Translations under genes and position numbers: made by a program | Part shown: one piece after another, positions 11,451 to 23,745 of the stretch | Numbering within the stretch: the stretch's first letter is position 1 | Layout of the letters: every line of letters starts with the position of its first letter | Notes under the pieces: generated by a model | What the model saw: only the letters and a program-made list of their open reading frames with translations | The model's database searches: none | Told to the model about the DNA's origin: nothing | Origin: Hofstenia miamia | Lineage: Eukaryota; Xenacoelomorpha; Acoela | Direction: 5' to 3' | Assembly: GCA_004352715.1 (NCBI GenBank) | Contig: SCFE01000041.1 | Span: forward strand, 1,647,613 to 1,711,612 | DNA: 64,000 nucleotides

Positions 11451-12535
11451 TAATATAAATAGATCATTAATTAAATCAGTAAAAAGCAACTGATTAGCAA
11501 ATATAAAAAATTATAATTAAATACAATAAAATAGTCTAAGATTGTGATCAGGAAACATTCTTAGATATTTTTCCTTATAGACTTAATCGCCTGTGGAGAG
11601 TCTGAGTCTTAGTCTCTGGCTATAGTCAGTTCTAGAAGGGAGCATATCGTGTGATCACTTCTTTAACTGTACGGTAAAATGGAGGGATGGGATTATTTGC
11701 CCGTTGCCATTAAACATATGATACTATCATTAAAATCATGTTGAATGAAGCCAAATGCGTGGCTATCTTAATTTGACTTATTGATACAACATCTATGGAG
11801 GATTTCTTTAAGGAATGAAAGGAATTCGTGAAGAAAATATTCAGAGAAGAAAGCGCTTAACAAGTTTTTGAGCTGTGTGATAGTGGTCAACAATTAGTTC
11901 AGCAAGGGATGACGGCAAGCTTTCAGCAATAAGCTATGGCTAATGCATAAACCAGCAACCTGCTTCCCTAAAAATTTTTGGGAGCTTTTCTATCACTGAC
12001 ACCACATGAGTCACCCAACGAATGTCAATGAAGTTAGGTACGGCTACCGATCGACTGGTTATCGCAATAAACGAAGCGAGCACTGTCAATTACGATCAGA
12101 GACTTGTAGTAGCTGAGTTTCTTAAAAAAATCGATTTGAGAAACTTTACCTAAATTTGCATCGCACTCAAAGGTTGGCTTTGCAAAAAATTTCTTCCGTG
12201 AAGATGGCTCGATATTGCTATTTTCTGTATTTATACATTGAATAACAATTTTTATCTTATTTTATGCAATTTGACTTCTATACTAACACGAGCATAGTGA
12301 AGATGAAGACTCATGTCAAAGTTCAAGTCCGTAGTCTTGTTGTCAACAAATTAGAGACCAATTGGGGCCATACGAAACTGCATTCATTCTAAAGCCATAT
12401 TTGCGAGCTTAGTTACCAGATTCACTCAACTCTCTATTAATTCCTTCTCGTAGTTTTATATCTTACTTTACAAACATTTGAATCTATGAAATTCACTTAG
12501 AAGAGTAATTTGCAGAGATTGGTTTTCATATGTAA

Positions 12536-12536
<1 letters not shown>
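11451..12536. other. Non-coding stretch with a GC-richer unrecognised patch
   Basis: 11560-12200 is less AT-rich and, on the plus strand, gives broken coding-like strings in changing frames (for example FVKKIFREESA near 11828 and VFELCDSGQQLVQQG near 11863). It may be an old transposon or pseudogene, but no family was recognised. Confidence 0.35.
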
Positions 12537-12580
<44 letters not shown>

Positions 12581-12592
12581 TATGTATATATA

Positions 12593-12624
<32 letters not shown>
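12537..12624. repeat. (TA)n microsatellite
   Basis: About 85 bp of alternating T and A with a few interruptions. Confidence 0.95.
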
Positions 12625-15600
12625 AGTGAAAAACTATTGTCCTTACAGAAAACCACAGAAAACACACATTTAAGCAGTAGCCTCAGCTATGATCTTTGTG
12701 GAACCCCACATTCGATTTCATGAATGTTGCCATTATATTTATTAATTTAATTAATTGTTGCTTGTGCTGAAAATAGAAAACAACCAATCGAGAGTTCTGT
12801 ACAATGATCCAAGATATCAACGGACTTTTTCCTCAGTCTATACCAAAAGTGTTTTAGTTGAATGAGAACGCTTAATGTAGGCCTATATGCTCTATACATT
12901 TAATATTTTTTACTTATATAGCTCTAACAGCTCTAACTCAAGGATCTTACAAACTAAAATGGATTCTCTCATGTAAAACCAATTTGGTTCATTAACGGTG
13001 ATATAATAAAGCATTAATAAACTCTATTCGCTTAACATATTTTTCGATTACAAGCACCAATAAAAATTGAGATAGAGGAGAAGGTAAACATTAGAGAGTG
13101 ATAATATGAGCCTAGGATGGACCCGAACCCCACCCGATGAGAATATTCATTTTCTTGTACGGTAAACATAGTAATTAATTGGTATTACTTAGTCTTAGAT
13201 CTTTCTCAAATGAAGTAGAGCTTAACATTTGCATCATTTTTATCTGTCAATCCAAGCTTTGTACCCGAATCCGAGCCGACCCGAAAATTTGATAAAGAAT
13301 CTAAAATCGGATACACAATGTTATTCTCTAGTAAACATCATTTCAAAGGAATTGATGCAAACATGTACGGATAGAAACAGAATTAGGGCATAGCCTATAC
13401 ATAGGTTTTGCATATAATATGTAAAGAAAATCATCTAATTGAAATGGTTTAAATCAATTCTCGAAAGAATAAATGACTGTAATTTTCTTACAATGATATA
13501 ACTGCAAGAAACAATTGTCAATTAAGTAAATACTTTAAATACAGCTTAAGTATCTGCAATGGCAGCTGTCTGGGAAACTCAAAAAGTTATAAGTAGATTA
13601 TTGATCGGTTATCAATTTGAAAATTTAATTTGAGAAAATAAACTGTCAGGGAAAATTAATTTTAGATTTTCTCAACTTCAAATGAATTTAAACTAGAGAG
13701 ATATTTGCGTAACTAATATTCCGACCTACTATATAAATATTCTTCTGCTTTAATCGTTGAACTTAAATCTAATTGAAATTCATTTTATTAACATTTTGTG
13801 GATATAAAATTGTTAGTTACTTAGAAATCAAATTCTGATGTAAACCCTTTGTTTTGTTTATGCATCATTGTACACAGTTCAAATGATTAGCTATCTCAAT
13901 TAAATTTTCCAATTAAAATCAGGTCTTACGCTATATTTCAATGTAGATTTATTTTTGGACCCGGATTTAGGGGTAAGGGGCAAGGAGTATATTACCAATA
14001 TTCCGCGTCCTTGGGGCTCCGGGCTATGCAATGACTCCAGAATATCACAGAGGAACAAAGTTACAACAATTGTTTGCAATTAAAACATTCTAAATAATTT
14101 TACAATTGGATACCTGGCATCCTACTATATTTTAACAGAATCGTCAATGAAGAAATACTATATAAATAACATTAATTATGTTTAATTATACATACTTATG
14201 AAAAAAGGTCTTAGAACGAAATTTTACTTAAAAACAAAACATCACGTTTCTATTCTAATAGAATTTATCGTTCGCTAATTATGTAGTTATCTATAGAAAT
14301 TAAAAGATGAGATGAATGAAAAATGGAAGTAATTTTAAAAAGACCTAAACGCAATTTTCTAGATGTATTTTATAAAAAATATGAAATTAATAATAAAAAT
14401 ATTCAAATTCTTTCCCTACCTAGTGTTCAGATATTGAGGCAGTCTAATCCACATGAAAACAACAACGACCTTAACATATTTTGTTTTCTTAAGAAAAACT
14501 GTATGAGTTCCATCCCGTCTTTATTATTTCGAAAGTTATAAGTGCTTAAAAATTGGGAAACCATCACAGAATTTGAAAATAGTGAAAATAGATTGAGGCT
14601 GCATTTTCCTAAATGATTGTGTTCTTACATGTCTTTTTACAATATATATTTATCTGGTTTTTAATTTTTGAAATTATAACGTCAATTCAAAATGTCCTAA
14701 ATTATTTCCTTTGCATATAATATTTATATCCCAATTAAATATCATTTTCGCTTAGTTAGTTTTGTTAAATTTATTAAAATGCAATGCAATAATAAATTTG
14801 GAATAATTTTTATCGATATCAATCGAATTGCTAAATCCTTATTTTCATATTTGATTTTCGTATACTTTGATGTCCACTCACAATGTATTGTCATTGAATA
14901 TTCTTAGGCATTGCATTTCCATGGACTTCTGCATAGCAGGAAATTTTTTTGTTAAACTTAATTGTAGCCATTTTTTAATTTGATTAGTAATTTAAAATAC
15001 TCATTTTCAGAAGATTGAAAAGCATTTGACATTGGGAAAATCATCAACATCATTTATGTAATTTTATTTTACATAATTGAGAATTACATTCAAATTTAAA
15101 AATGTGTACCAAACTTAGTGAAGCATAGAATTATATGTATATATATTCCTTTTTTTTGTTGTTAGCTGAAGTCTTTTTAAGACTTGTTTGTTAATGTCTC
15201 CAGTTCATTTTGAAAACGAATGTCCCATATATGAAAAAATGTTTTCGTTTTAATGTTATATGTGATTTTCTATGTAATTGTACCACTTCTTGCAAATTTA
15301 TACAAATTAGATGCTTAAGATAAAGTAGCAATGTGTGGTTAAAGATGAAAACATTCTCAATACTATCTTATTTAGCATATCATCATTATGTGATTATTGG
15401 TAAATTAACAAATCTATTTTCAGAAATATCAGAAGATCTTTTGAAAAACACTCCTGGTGAAATAAAAACATAATGGAGTTAGCTTCTTTTGTTAACAAAC
15501 AATCTAACTGTTATTATGGAATTTCGCGTCAATATTGAATAACAATAGTTTCACGGTAAGGAGTAAGGAAATCTAATTATCAAAGGGCTCCCGCTCACGT

Positions 15601-16371
15601 GAGCTACTCGATGTCCCTATAAACGGAATTTAAACAACAGAATTTATTACTTGCAAAATGGACTTCTATTGAAAAATGAAGCCATTAGTTTTATCATAAA
15701 TAAAATACAAAGACATTATTGGTTAATTACGATACAAGTTCTTTTGTAAAACTAGCATTGAAAATTTTAAAATTACATTTCATATGTATGTACTATTTGC
15801 AAGATCGTAGAGATTATTTAATGGTAGTCCATATAATGAGAATCCGTGGATACCCTTTGCTCCATAAGTGGAAGGGTAACATATAAACTGCCATTATTTA
15901 TATTAAAGGAAATGAGAGATGATCAGGCTTGTTATTTTGTGTTGTGTACACATCACAACAGAACATGTGCAGGAATTTTAAATTTGTTGTTTTGGGATAT
16001 AAGAATCCAGCGTTACAGTCTTGTGAAATTTTGTCCTGTTTCCGCTGGTCTCAGCCCCGTACACTTAAATGTGCTAATTTTAGTCATTATGATTATCAAA
16101 TTGAATACTGAATTGAGATATTACAGACAAGTTCTAACTTAGCGGATATAAAAATATACAAATCAAATACAATGTAGAAGCAAATTTTGAAAAATAAAAA
16201 TAGTGCCGTGCTATATTTAGTCCCGTTTTCTAATTGAGAAGTTATATTTCGTTATTTGAAAGCATTTGTTATAAGGATAATGAATAAGCATTTGGTATCC
16301 TAGAACCTGTTTTTTAATTGGATATACATATACAGAGATGGAAGCGATGCCTTCAATTGGTGTTCATGACT
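12625..16371. other. AT-rich non-coding stretch
   Basis: No supported gene. Short CCCGA-rich patches occur at about 13115-13140 (GGACCCGAACCCCACCCGA) and 13260-13285, and a GC-rich patch at 13960-14040; these may be ends of decayed DNA transposons. Short open frames at 14323-14541 and 15846-16142 have no recognisable content. Confidence 0.45.
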
Positions 16372-16755
16372 GGTGTGGTGCCCAAGATACCCTCATGTGG
16401 GTACCGGCTTTGAACGTTCTTCACATCGTAAAGTACCGGTCTTGACCTCTTTACCTGGTGTCACCGTACTTATAGGTTCAATTCTCTTTTTGACCGGTTG
16501 TGACCGGCATTGCTGTTTCGGTCCATTTTGGGGCCATACTTTAATGCAATGTTGAAAATTTTTATTAAAGCTTATTACTGTGGCAGAGATTGTTGAATAG
16601 ATTAACAAGTTTTCTTTACTATAATAAATTTACTATAAAAATAATAATTTTTGTTATGCTTAATATTTGATCCACAATGATCCATGGATATCCATAAAAT
16701 TTATTTTCAGATCCATATCCAATGGATATCCATGGATTGGACGTACCCACATCAA
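16372..16755. repeat. GC-richer block with ACCGG motifs and nested palindromes
   Basis: 16372-16540 contains repeated GTACCGG, GACCGG and TGACCGG motifs in both orientations. 16678-16738 contains overlapping palindromes (ATCCATGGAT and ATGGATATCCAT) on both sides of a short AT spacer, so the segment can fold on itself. This looks like the body or end of a non-autonomous DNA transposon, but no terminal inverted repeat pair was found. Confidence 0.4.
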
Positions 16756-19050
16756 GATCCAGGTCCACTGCAACCGCGTCTGCTATGGGGTATTTCGGGG
16801 AAAAAAGGATTATCGTAAAGAACTAGTTGATCAAATATGTCCTTAATCTCTTAACATACTTAACTTTGGTCAAGCAAACAGAAACATTAATGAAATGTTT
16901 CTCATGGAGCCTAAGAATAGGCACACAACGGGTAGAAATACCATGATTTAAATGCAATTTGGGTCGGAATGGGCTAGAAGTTGGTCAAAACTTTATAAAA
17001 CACAATATACCTGCTTTAATAATTTAATTTGATAGATAATGAATGCTCTAGGTTTAATGGTTGAACAGGCTAACGAACTGAGCTTGAGAGAATATATGAA
17101 AACTTGCCTGGCCAAAACAATATTTTAGAAAAACTGTTCTTAAACCCCACCATATCCAATAAACGGGACCTGTTTGCAGCTCTGAGCTGCACCCTCTTAA
17201 GTAGAAACCGTAAACACGCAAATTTACTAGTAGATTCCTCACTGATGAAAACGGTTTCTTTAAAGTCTTCAAATATTTTCAACTTAAATAATTTATTATT
17301 TATATATATATATATATATATTTGTCTAATTATTATCATTGTATAATACAGCATGATTGAATGCCAAATTCCGGTTTCTTTGAATTGATGGCTATTGAGC
17401 ATTGTTTCCCAGGTAACACAAATTGTAACCCAGCAAACAAAAGCTGAAAATTCAATTCAAAACGTGTGTACATTATATTCAAACTTCAAGTTTATTTAAC
17501 GACTAGTATATCTGGACTTGTGGAAAATTTCTAGTTGTACTCGGTAACCATTATCACTCTTGCAAATTAAAGCAAACGTGTAATTGATATTGTTTCAACT
17601 GAAAGCTAAAATATAAAATTAGAAGAAAATATTTATTAATGACTAGTTCTTCACTCTTCAAGCTAACTTCAAAATAACTATACATTTGCCAAACTTGGCT
17701 GAAAGATCTTGGCTTGAATTGTTAGGTTTTTTAACGTAAATCTGTTTTTTAATTAACAATAGTTTTATTAAAAATGAAAATGATGGAGAAATTGATTCAG
17801 TAAATCACAAAACTATCAATAGATATTGGAAACCACACTAAAATAGACCGGGTAAAATAGAATGACTAGAAGCAAACCCTAGAAAAGCCTTAATCAGATT
17901 ATTATTTATCTTTGGACATGCCAAGGAATCGTGTTATTGCTATTTTCTAATGTTATGCCATTTAGTTACTATTAAATTTAGCGGTAATTGAAAGTTTGCC
18001 ATGGCTAAATAATTAATATTTTCTTTGTAGGCAACTCCTTATAAAGTAAATAGAAATATCTTAGAACTTTCGATTGAAAGTAATTTTTACAACACAAATC
18101 ATTTTAACAAGTAATCATTACTTTACTTCTTCAATGCAATTTAAACGTAGAAGCGACATTTTTGCACCGATTTTTTAAATTACGTAGAAAAATACATAAA
18201 GTACGTTATTTTCGAATAAGTAACAGACGACGTAATTTAGTAATGTACGCTAGCCTAGTTTGCTGTAGGAATAATAGGGTAGGGACTCGCAAGTACTCAA
18301 TATTTAAAGCCGGGTCGAGTCGTGTTGGATTGATATTGATATTGAATTGTATATTAGATGTAATTTTCTGATAGGAAAACTTTCTACAAAAAAAATTATC
18401 CAAGCGTATTGTGGCTGCGGCATTTTGTCTAGAAAATTATAGTAACGTTACATCAAGATTTTAGAATTAGTAGCCTCTCCCTATTGAGTACAAGATTAAG
18501 CTTTGAATTGCCCTTAATTTTTTAATAAAAATTTGCACGGTCTAGTCAATTGTAAAAGCTATGTTAACGCCTCATTTATTCATATGACAGTTGACAGAGA
18601 TTGCATTCTTCAATATATTAAACATCAGGATTAATGTAAGCTCTATATACTATAATTATTCATTACGAGTTTTTAGCCAATGTATCAATTTCCGAAGGTA
18701 ATTCTGTTCCACTTCTCAATTATTTTTTTTTGGATTCCACAAAATCTCTGAAAAGAATTCTATTTCGCTATTCTATATTTTAGGATTCCATAAAATCTCT
18801 GAAAATATTTTTTATTGTTTGACCGACAGTGTGTATTTAAAAAATAATGTAAACTAGAAGAGAACATTCGAAACTTAAATTGCTACAATAAAAATGTGAT
18901 TATTACATTTTATGTGACTCTATGTTAAACATAGCTGTTAGAATGTATTTTTTCGTAATGTCAAAACAGTTGGTTTTTAATGGTCACTTGACATTTATGA
19001 TATTAATAGGATTATGTGCGTAGACAATTCTCGAGATTCGAAGTTCAACT
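16756..19050. other. AT-rich non-coding stretch
   Basis: No supported gene. A short (TA)n tract lies at 17300-17322. Opposed open frames around 17054-17402 lie in a slightly GC-richer patch but show no known domain. Confidence 0.45.
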
Positions 19051-19131
19051 CGACTTCACACAAAGCAAAAAATTCCCGCAAGTAGTGTCCTATGATATAG
19101 ATACACTAGCCGCTTTTGGCAAATAGATTCT
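19051..19131. repeat. Contig-end overlap, copy 1
   Basis: 81 bp identical to 19459-19539. It ends at the single N at 19132. Confidence 0.95.
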
Positions 19132-19132
19132 N

Positions 19133-19457
19133 CACGACGACATCAAAAACGGATATATGTTTTGTGAAAAAAGATAATAAATACAGTCCTTCCAAAAAAA
19201 GCAAAAGTCTTTGCTCTCGCTGTGGATATGAACATCCATATGGAAGTAAATTTTGTAAAGCCTTCGTTAAGACATGCATGAGATGTCATAAGATGAATCA
19301 TTTTGCTAAATACTGCAAGCAAAAAAAACAATTCTGTAAATGTATTACATGGGGATATAGAGGATACAAATAATATAGTAAGTGATTCCAACAATAAACC
19401 CCAAAATTTTGTATTTGTTATTAAAAATAACAAATTTCAATGGGAAAAATGTTCTTT
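19133..19457 (+). pseudogene. Ty3/gypsy Gag nucleocapsid fragment with zinc knuckles
   Basis: This short contig, bounded by single Ns at 19132 and 19458, encodes a Gag nucleocapsid segment. It begins with a divergent first knuckle (CSRCGYEHPYGSKFC). A canonical C-x2-C-x4-H-x4-C knuckle (CMRCHKMNHFAKYC) follows, then a Lys-rich run. The frame then shifts by one at the poly-A run near 19320, and coding-like sequence continues in the next frame to the contig end. In Ty3/gypsy elements these knuckles bind genomic RNA for packaging. There is no supported start codon, since the apparent one lies across the N. The host sequence flanking it is an unmerged 81 bp overlap, so its location is doubtful. 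Confidence 0.75.
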
Positions 19458-19458
19458 N

Positions 19459-19539
19459 CGACTTCACACAAAGCAAAAAATTCCCGCAAGTAGTGTCCTA
19501 TGATATAGATACACTAGCCGCTTTTGGCAAATAGATTCT
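19459..19539. repeat. Contig-end overlap, copy 2
   Basis: Identical to 19051-19131; starts immediately after the single N at 19458. Confidence 0.95.
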
Positions 19540-22500
19540 CTGTGGCCGTGCTGTAAATCTATGTATCCAATACCTATTATAAATTCGTAGTAAATATCTA
19601 TTTTGTATTAAGTATTTACTATGCTAGACATTTAGGCATTATTCTCAGTTTTTAGTATTTTTTGTCATCATGATTTGTCAAAAATTGTAAATTTCAGTAT
19701 ACTAATAAATAGAATACTATTCAAAGGCGGATGTCTTAAGTTTGTCAGTTTACGTTAATATTTGTTTTGCAGATTTGGCCCACAACGTTATACCCATGGA
19801 CGCCTAAATAATACATAAATTTAGGAGTCCATGGTTATACCACGCATGTACGTATTAATACAATTAAGCTCTCGTGTAGGAAATTGATTTCATTTTGCTT
19901 GAACCCATACGCCTTTGAAGCACTCTGCTTTATATGATTTAAAAATGCTAACTTTGGATCTGGACAGAATTCAAGAATCTTTTCAATTTTACATATTTGA
20001 TATCCAACACAGTTTCAAATGAAATTGATAGTACTTTTACTCATAAATATACTGTAATTTTCATACCTATTTTAAGATAGACTTCTCTAGGGGAGTTGCC
20101 TTAATTACCTTACATACACTTGAACTTATTTCGATATTTTCAAATTTGTCACCATAAACATATGCGTAGTTTTTGCACACAGTCTATATTTTGAATGATG
20201 AAATGTATGATAAATTTTTATGTTCTATTGTAAATGAAAACGCTCATACACTGAAAAAACTTTATATGTTTCAATTTAAATATTTCTAAGTTATTGACAA
20301 AGGTCTAATTCTTCCCAACCTAACCACGTATTCGCAATTTGTCTAAGGCTGTTTTAATTCTGTGCAAAGGATTTCTTTGTTCCGTTTAAACTAACTAAAA
20401 GTGGATTTATTTGAATTTGGGTAATGAACAAAAATGTCTGTGTCAACTATGATACCTGCAATTAATACCTTATTTACAGTCACAAACATATTTTGATTTT
20501 AACATAGTCTTTGTAGTTATATTTCTTAGTATCTGTAACAGATGTAACTGTCATAGTAGTTATTCAGACTTTGCCGCATACCAGCCGCAAACATTATTCA
20601 ATTCAGCTTTTTTCTAAAATCCAAACATTTGCTTTTGAATTCAGTTGTGGAGTCCAAACTACAATCGGGGGAAATTGCTAATGTAGAGCAAACCTAAGCC
20701 TAATTATGGAGGAGTGATTGCCAAACTTGGAATATAACCTCATAATTAAGGCGAGAAAAGGAAATCAATGCACAAAAATATTTCATTTTCCACTATTCTC
20801 AGCATAATATATAATGAAATAAAAAATCTAACTCTTTTCCATTTTAGTAAACCGATGTCAGACGTTTTCTTGCATATATCATCATATTCAATTTATTACA
20901 CAAATAAAAGAATGATTCATGCTTATATAAGGACAGTTTGGGATTTAGGACCCGAACTGCTCTAATAAGAACGGAAGTTAAAAATCTATAATTAATACAT
21001 TAGAAATATTTCTAAATTAATCAATCATATAATTCGCCATCAGATCAAATTTTTACATGGGACTTAAAATTGTTCCATGGCATAACTTTCTTCTTCTGTG
21101 TGTTACATGCATAAGGTCAATAGAATGCTTTACTCGCTTAGTTGGAATATGTAATTTTATTACACCAGTTCATTAGTAGCTAAATATCGAGTGAAATCGA
21201 GCAGAAATAAATTTAATTACCTCTGATTTAGAATCATTGTTCTTATGGAACTCAGAATTGTTTCGAATTATAATTAAGGGAAAGTTCCTCCGGCAAAACC
21301 ATCCTGTCTCAATAAATTAAGATGACGATTTTAAGCTAGAAATGAGAAGAGAATTTATGTAATCAAGTGTACTATCTTGCTACAGAATATTTCGATATTT
21401 ATTCTATAAATTAAAAAGCAACAATGTGATTTGGAAGAACTAATAGTTCCCGGACATAAAATACGCTAATTGGCACACTAAATTTTTAGGTTCAAATACA
21501 GAAATCCATGTATTTAGGGTGTAAATCGTAATTTGAATTAACCAATTTCAAAGATCTGAAATCATTTGCGATGATTTAGCTGAGAAATGGTTAAATTCGA
21601 TTGCTTAGATCCTCAAAACAATGTTTATGAATTTATGGACATCTCTCATATTGATAAAGAGCCTAAACTTTTAGCAAGGGTTGGATATACCTCATTATGG
21701 TGGGCACAGACCGAAAAATCTGTATATGTGGAAAATGTGCAGGAAAAATACAAGTTTTTCTTTAAATAAAGTAGTAAGGCAAGTTCATATTTTTTTAATT
21801 TGAGTTGTTTGTCATGTTTATTTCAATTTTGCATTAAATTAAAAAAATCAATCAGCACATATTCAAAAGATGTGCTATCGGGGCTATGTAATGGAAAAGC
21901 TAATGAAGTTTGTGACAGGTCCATTTTGTTTGTCTAAACAAAGCAGCTATTTAAATAGCAATGAATGCTTTAAAAAGTGGCTTAATATTGAGTAATATTG
22001 GATAAAGAGCAGTGACGCCAGAACGGAATTAAGGTGACGAGGGTGTTAATGAAATAGAGGCAGATCCACGCTCTTTGAAAAGATGTTTTGCTCCAAGACT
22101 TACTTAGCGTTGTACAATTAGAAAGAGGCGTAGGCCACACTCACTGAATAGGCATTCAAAATAAGATAATAAATGATAAACATTTTAATGTTACAAACTG
22201 ACCAATGTTTAACTGAAGTTATTAGTTTTTTTGCCATGCAGCATTTTTCTATAAAAAATATAATTGTTAATTTTGCATTTACATCTGCACATAGATTATA
22301 ATCATCTTCAACTGGACAATTTATGTTGTCGCAGTTGTAAAAATACAAACTATTTAATAGCTATTGAACCAAGAAGCAAATGTAAGTTTTACAAACTTAT
22401 GTACCATGATATATCTATATTCGCGAGTACAAGTCGAGTTACAATTTTATATAAACATAGGTTAAGCCTATATATAGTTGCGCTACCCCAAATAAATCTT

Positions 22501-23745
22501 CAACAAGTACAAAATGTCAAACCAAATACGAGAAATCAAGCCTGATGGATTGCAATTTTAGATAAATATTGAAAAGTCAATGTGTTCTTCTACACTGCAG
22601 GCTAAGTTGAAAAAAAAATAGGTGGCATTCAAACTAATATTGACTTGCAAATCAAATCCTCATGTTCTAGCGTAAGTTATACACAACATATGCTACTCTT
22701 GATTATGCAACATAACATCAAATCATTAGGTGGTATAAGATATAAATATTTAAGAAGTGTATTGGAAATTATAAATTCGACGTTTTCCCCCTCAAAGTTG
22801 AATCACTTTCAGCTTTTCTGAGTTTAAACTAAAAATTTTAGCACACCCTCTAAACACTGAAAAACGGGATCATTAAAATTTATTTTTCAAATCTCTAGTC
22901 TCCCTGAAGTTTAAGGGTGCTGATGCCCTGATTACAAGGGACTCTTCTGAAATAATTTGTAGCCCTAACTCATTAGAACATCTGCAAGCCCTTACTGAAA
23001 ACAAATTACACGAAAAAATGTTTGGGTACAGAAATATTGGCGTAGGTTAATTCCTCAAAATCTACCCGTGTTCTAAAAGTTTTGTTTTGACAACGAACTA
23101 TGAATAAATGATATTGAACTTACGTTATAGATTTACAGCTAGGCTAACTAATTTCTTTCTTCAGTATTATATTTAATTAAAATTTGCATGACGTTGATGA
23201 TTACGATTCATTAAAAGATGCAGTTTAAATACGAAATTAACTTCACTTTGAAAATTGTGAGTATACAGTATCTTTTGTAACATAAATTCTGTTAAATCAT
23301 TTTGTAAGTCTTTAAAATGTCTTTTTATAAACATATATTAAACTTATTTTAGCTTTTGTATTCAATATTTTAAGAAATGTTGATGAATATATATGTGTAG
23401 TCCCGGAGTAAACGTGGGGTTATGACAGTATAGTAATGTCTTTTCATGCTGTCAACCAGGTGGTCCAGAGATAAATATATAGTTAATGTAATTTTTCTTT
23501 AGATCTATTTAAATTACTTTTTAGATGAATGCAGGAAACAATTAATTCAATTAGAAAATTTCTGTCACACTGTCTCGCATGCATTTGATTAATAGGAAAT
23601 TGTACAATGGAAGTTGGAATACATTACTGCAAGAAAAATCATTTCACTTATTGCATTTTCACTGAAAAGTTTGCTATGTTAATCATCATCATTTATAAAC
23701 TACAAAAATAGTACAAATATCGTAAGCACAGTGTTAATTTGCCAG
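19540..23745. other. AT-rich non-coding stretch
   Basis: No supported gene. A 60-codon plus-strand frame at 21587-21769 (contains LLARVGYTSLWWAQTEKSVY) has a protein-like composition, but I do not recognise it and it has no visible splice or start context. A fragment at 22010 resembles a transposon terminus (CAGTGACGCCAG). Confidence 0.4.
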
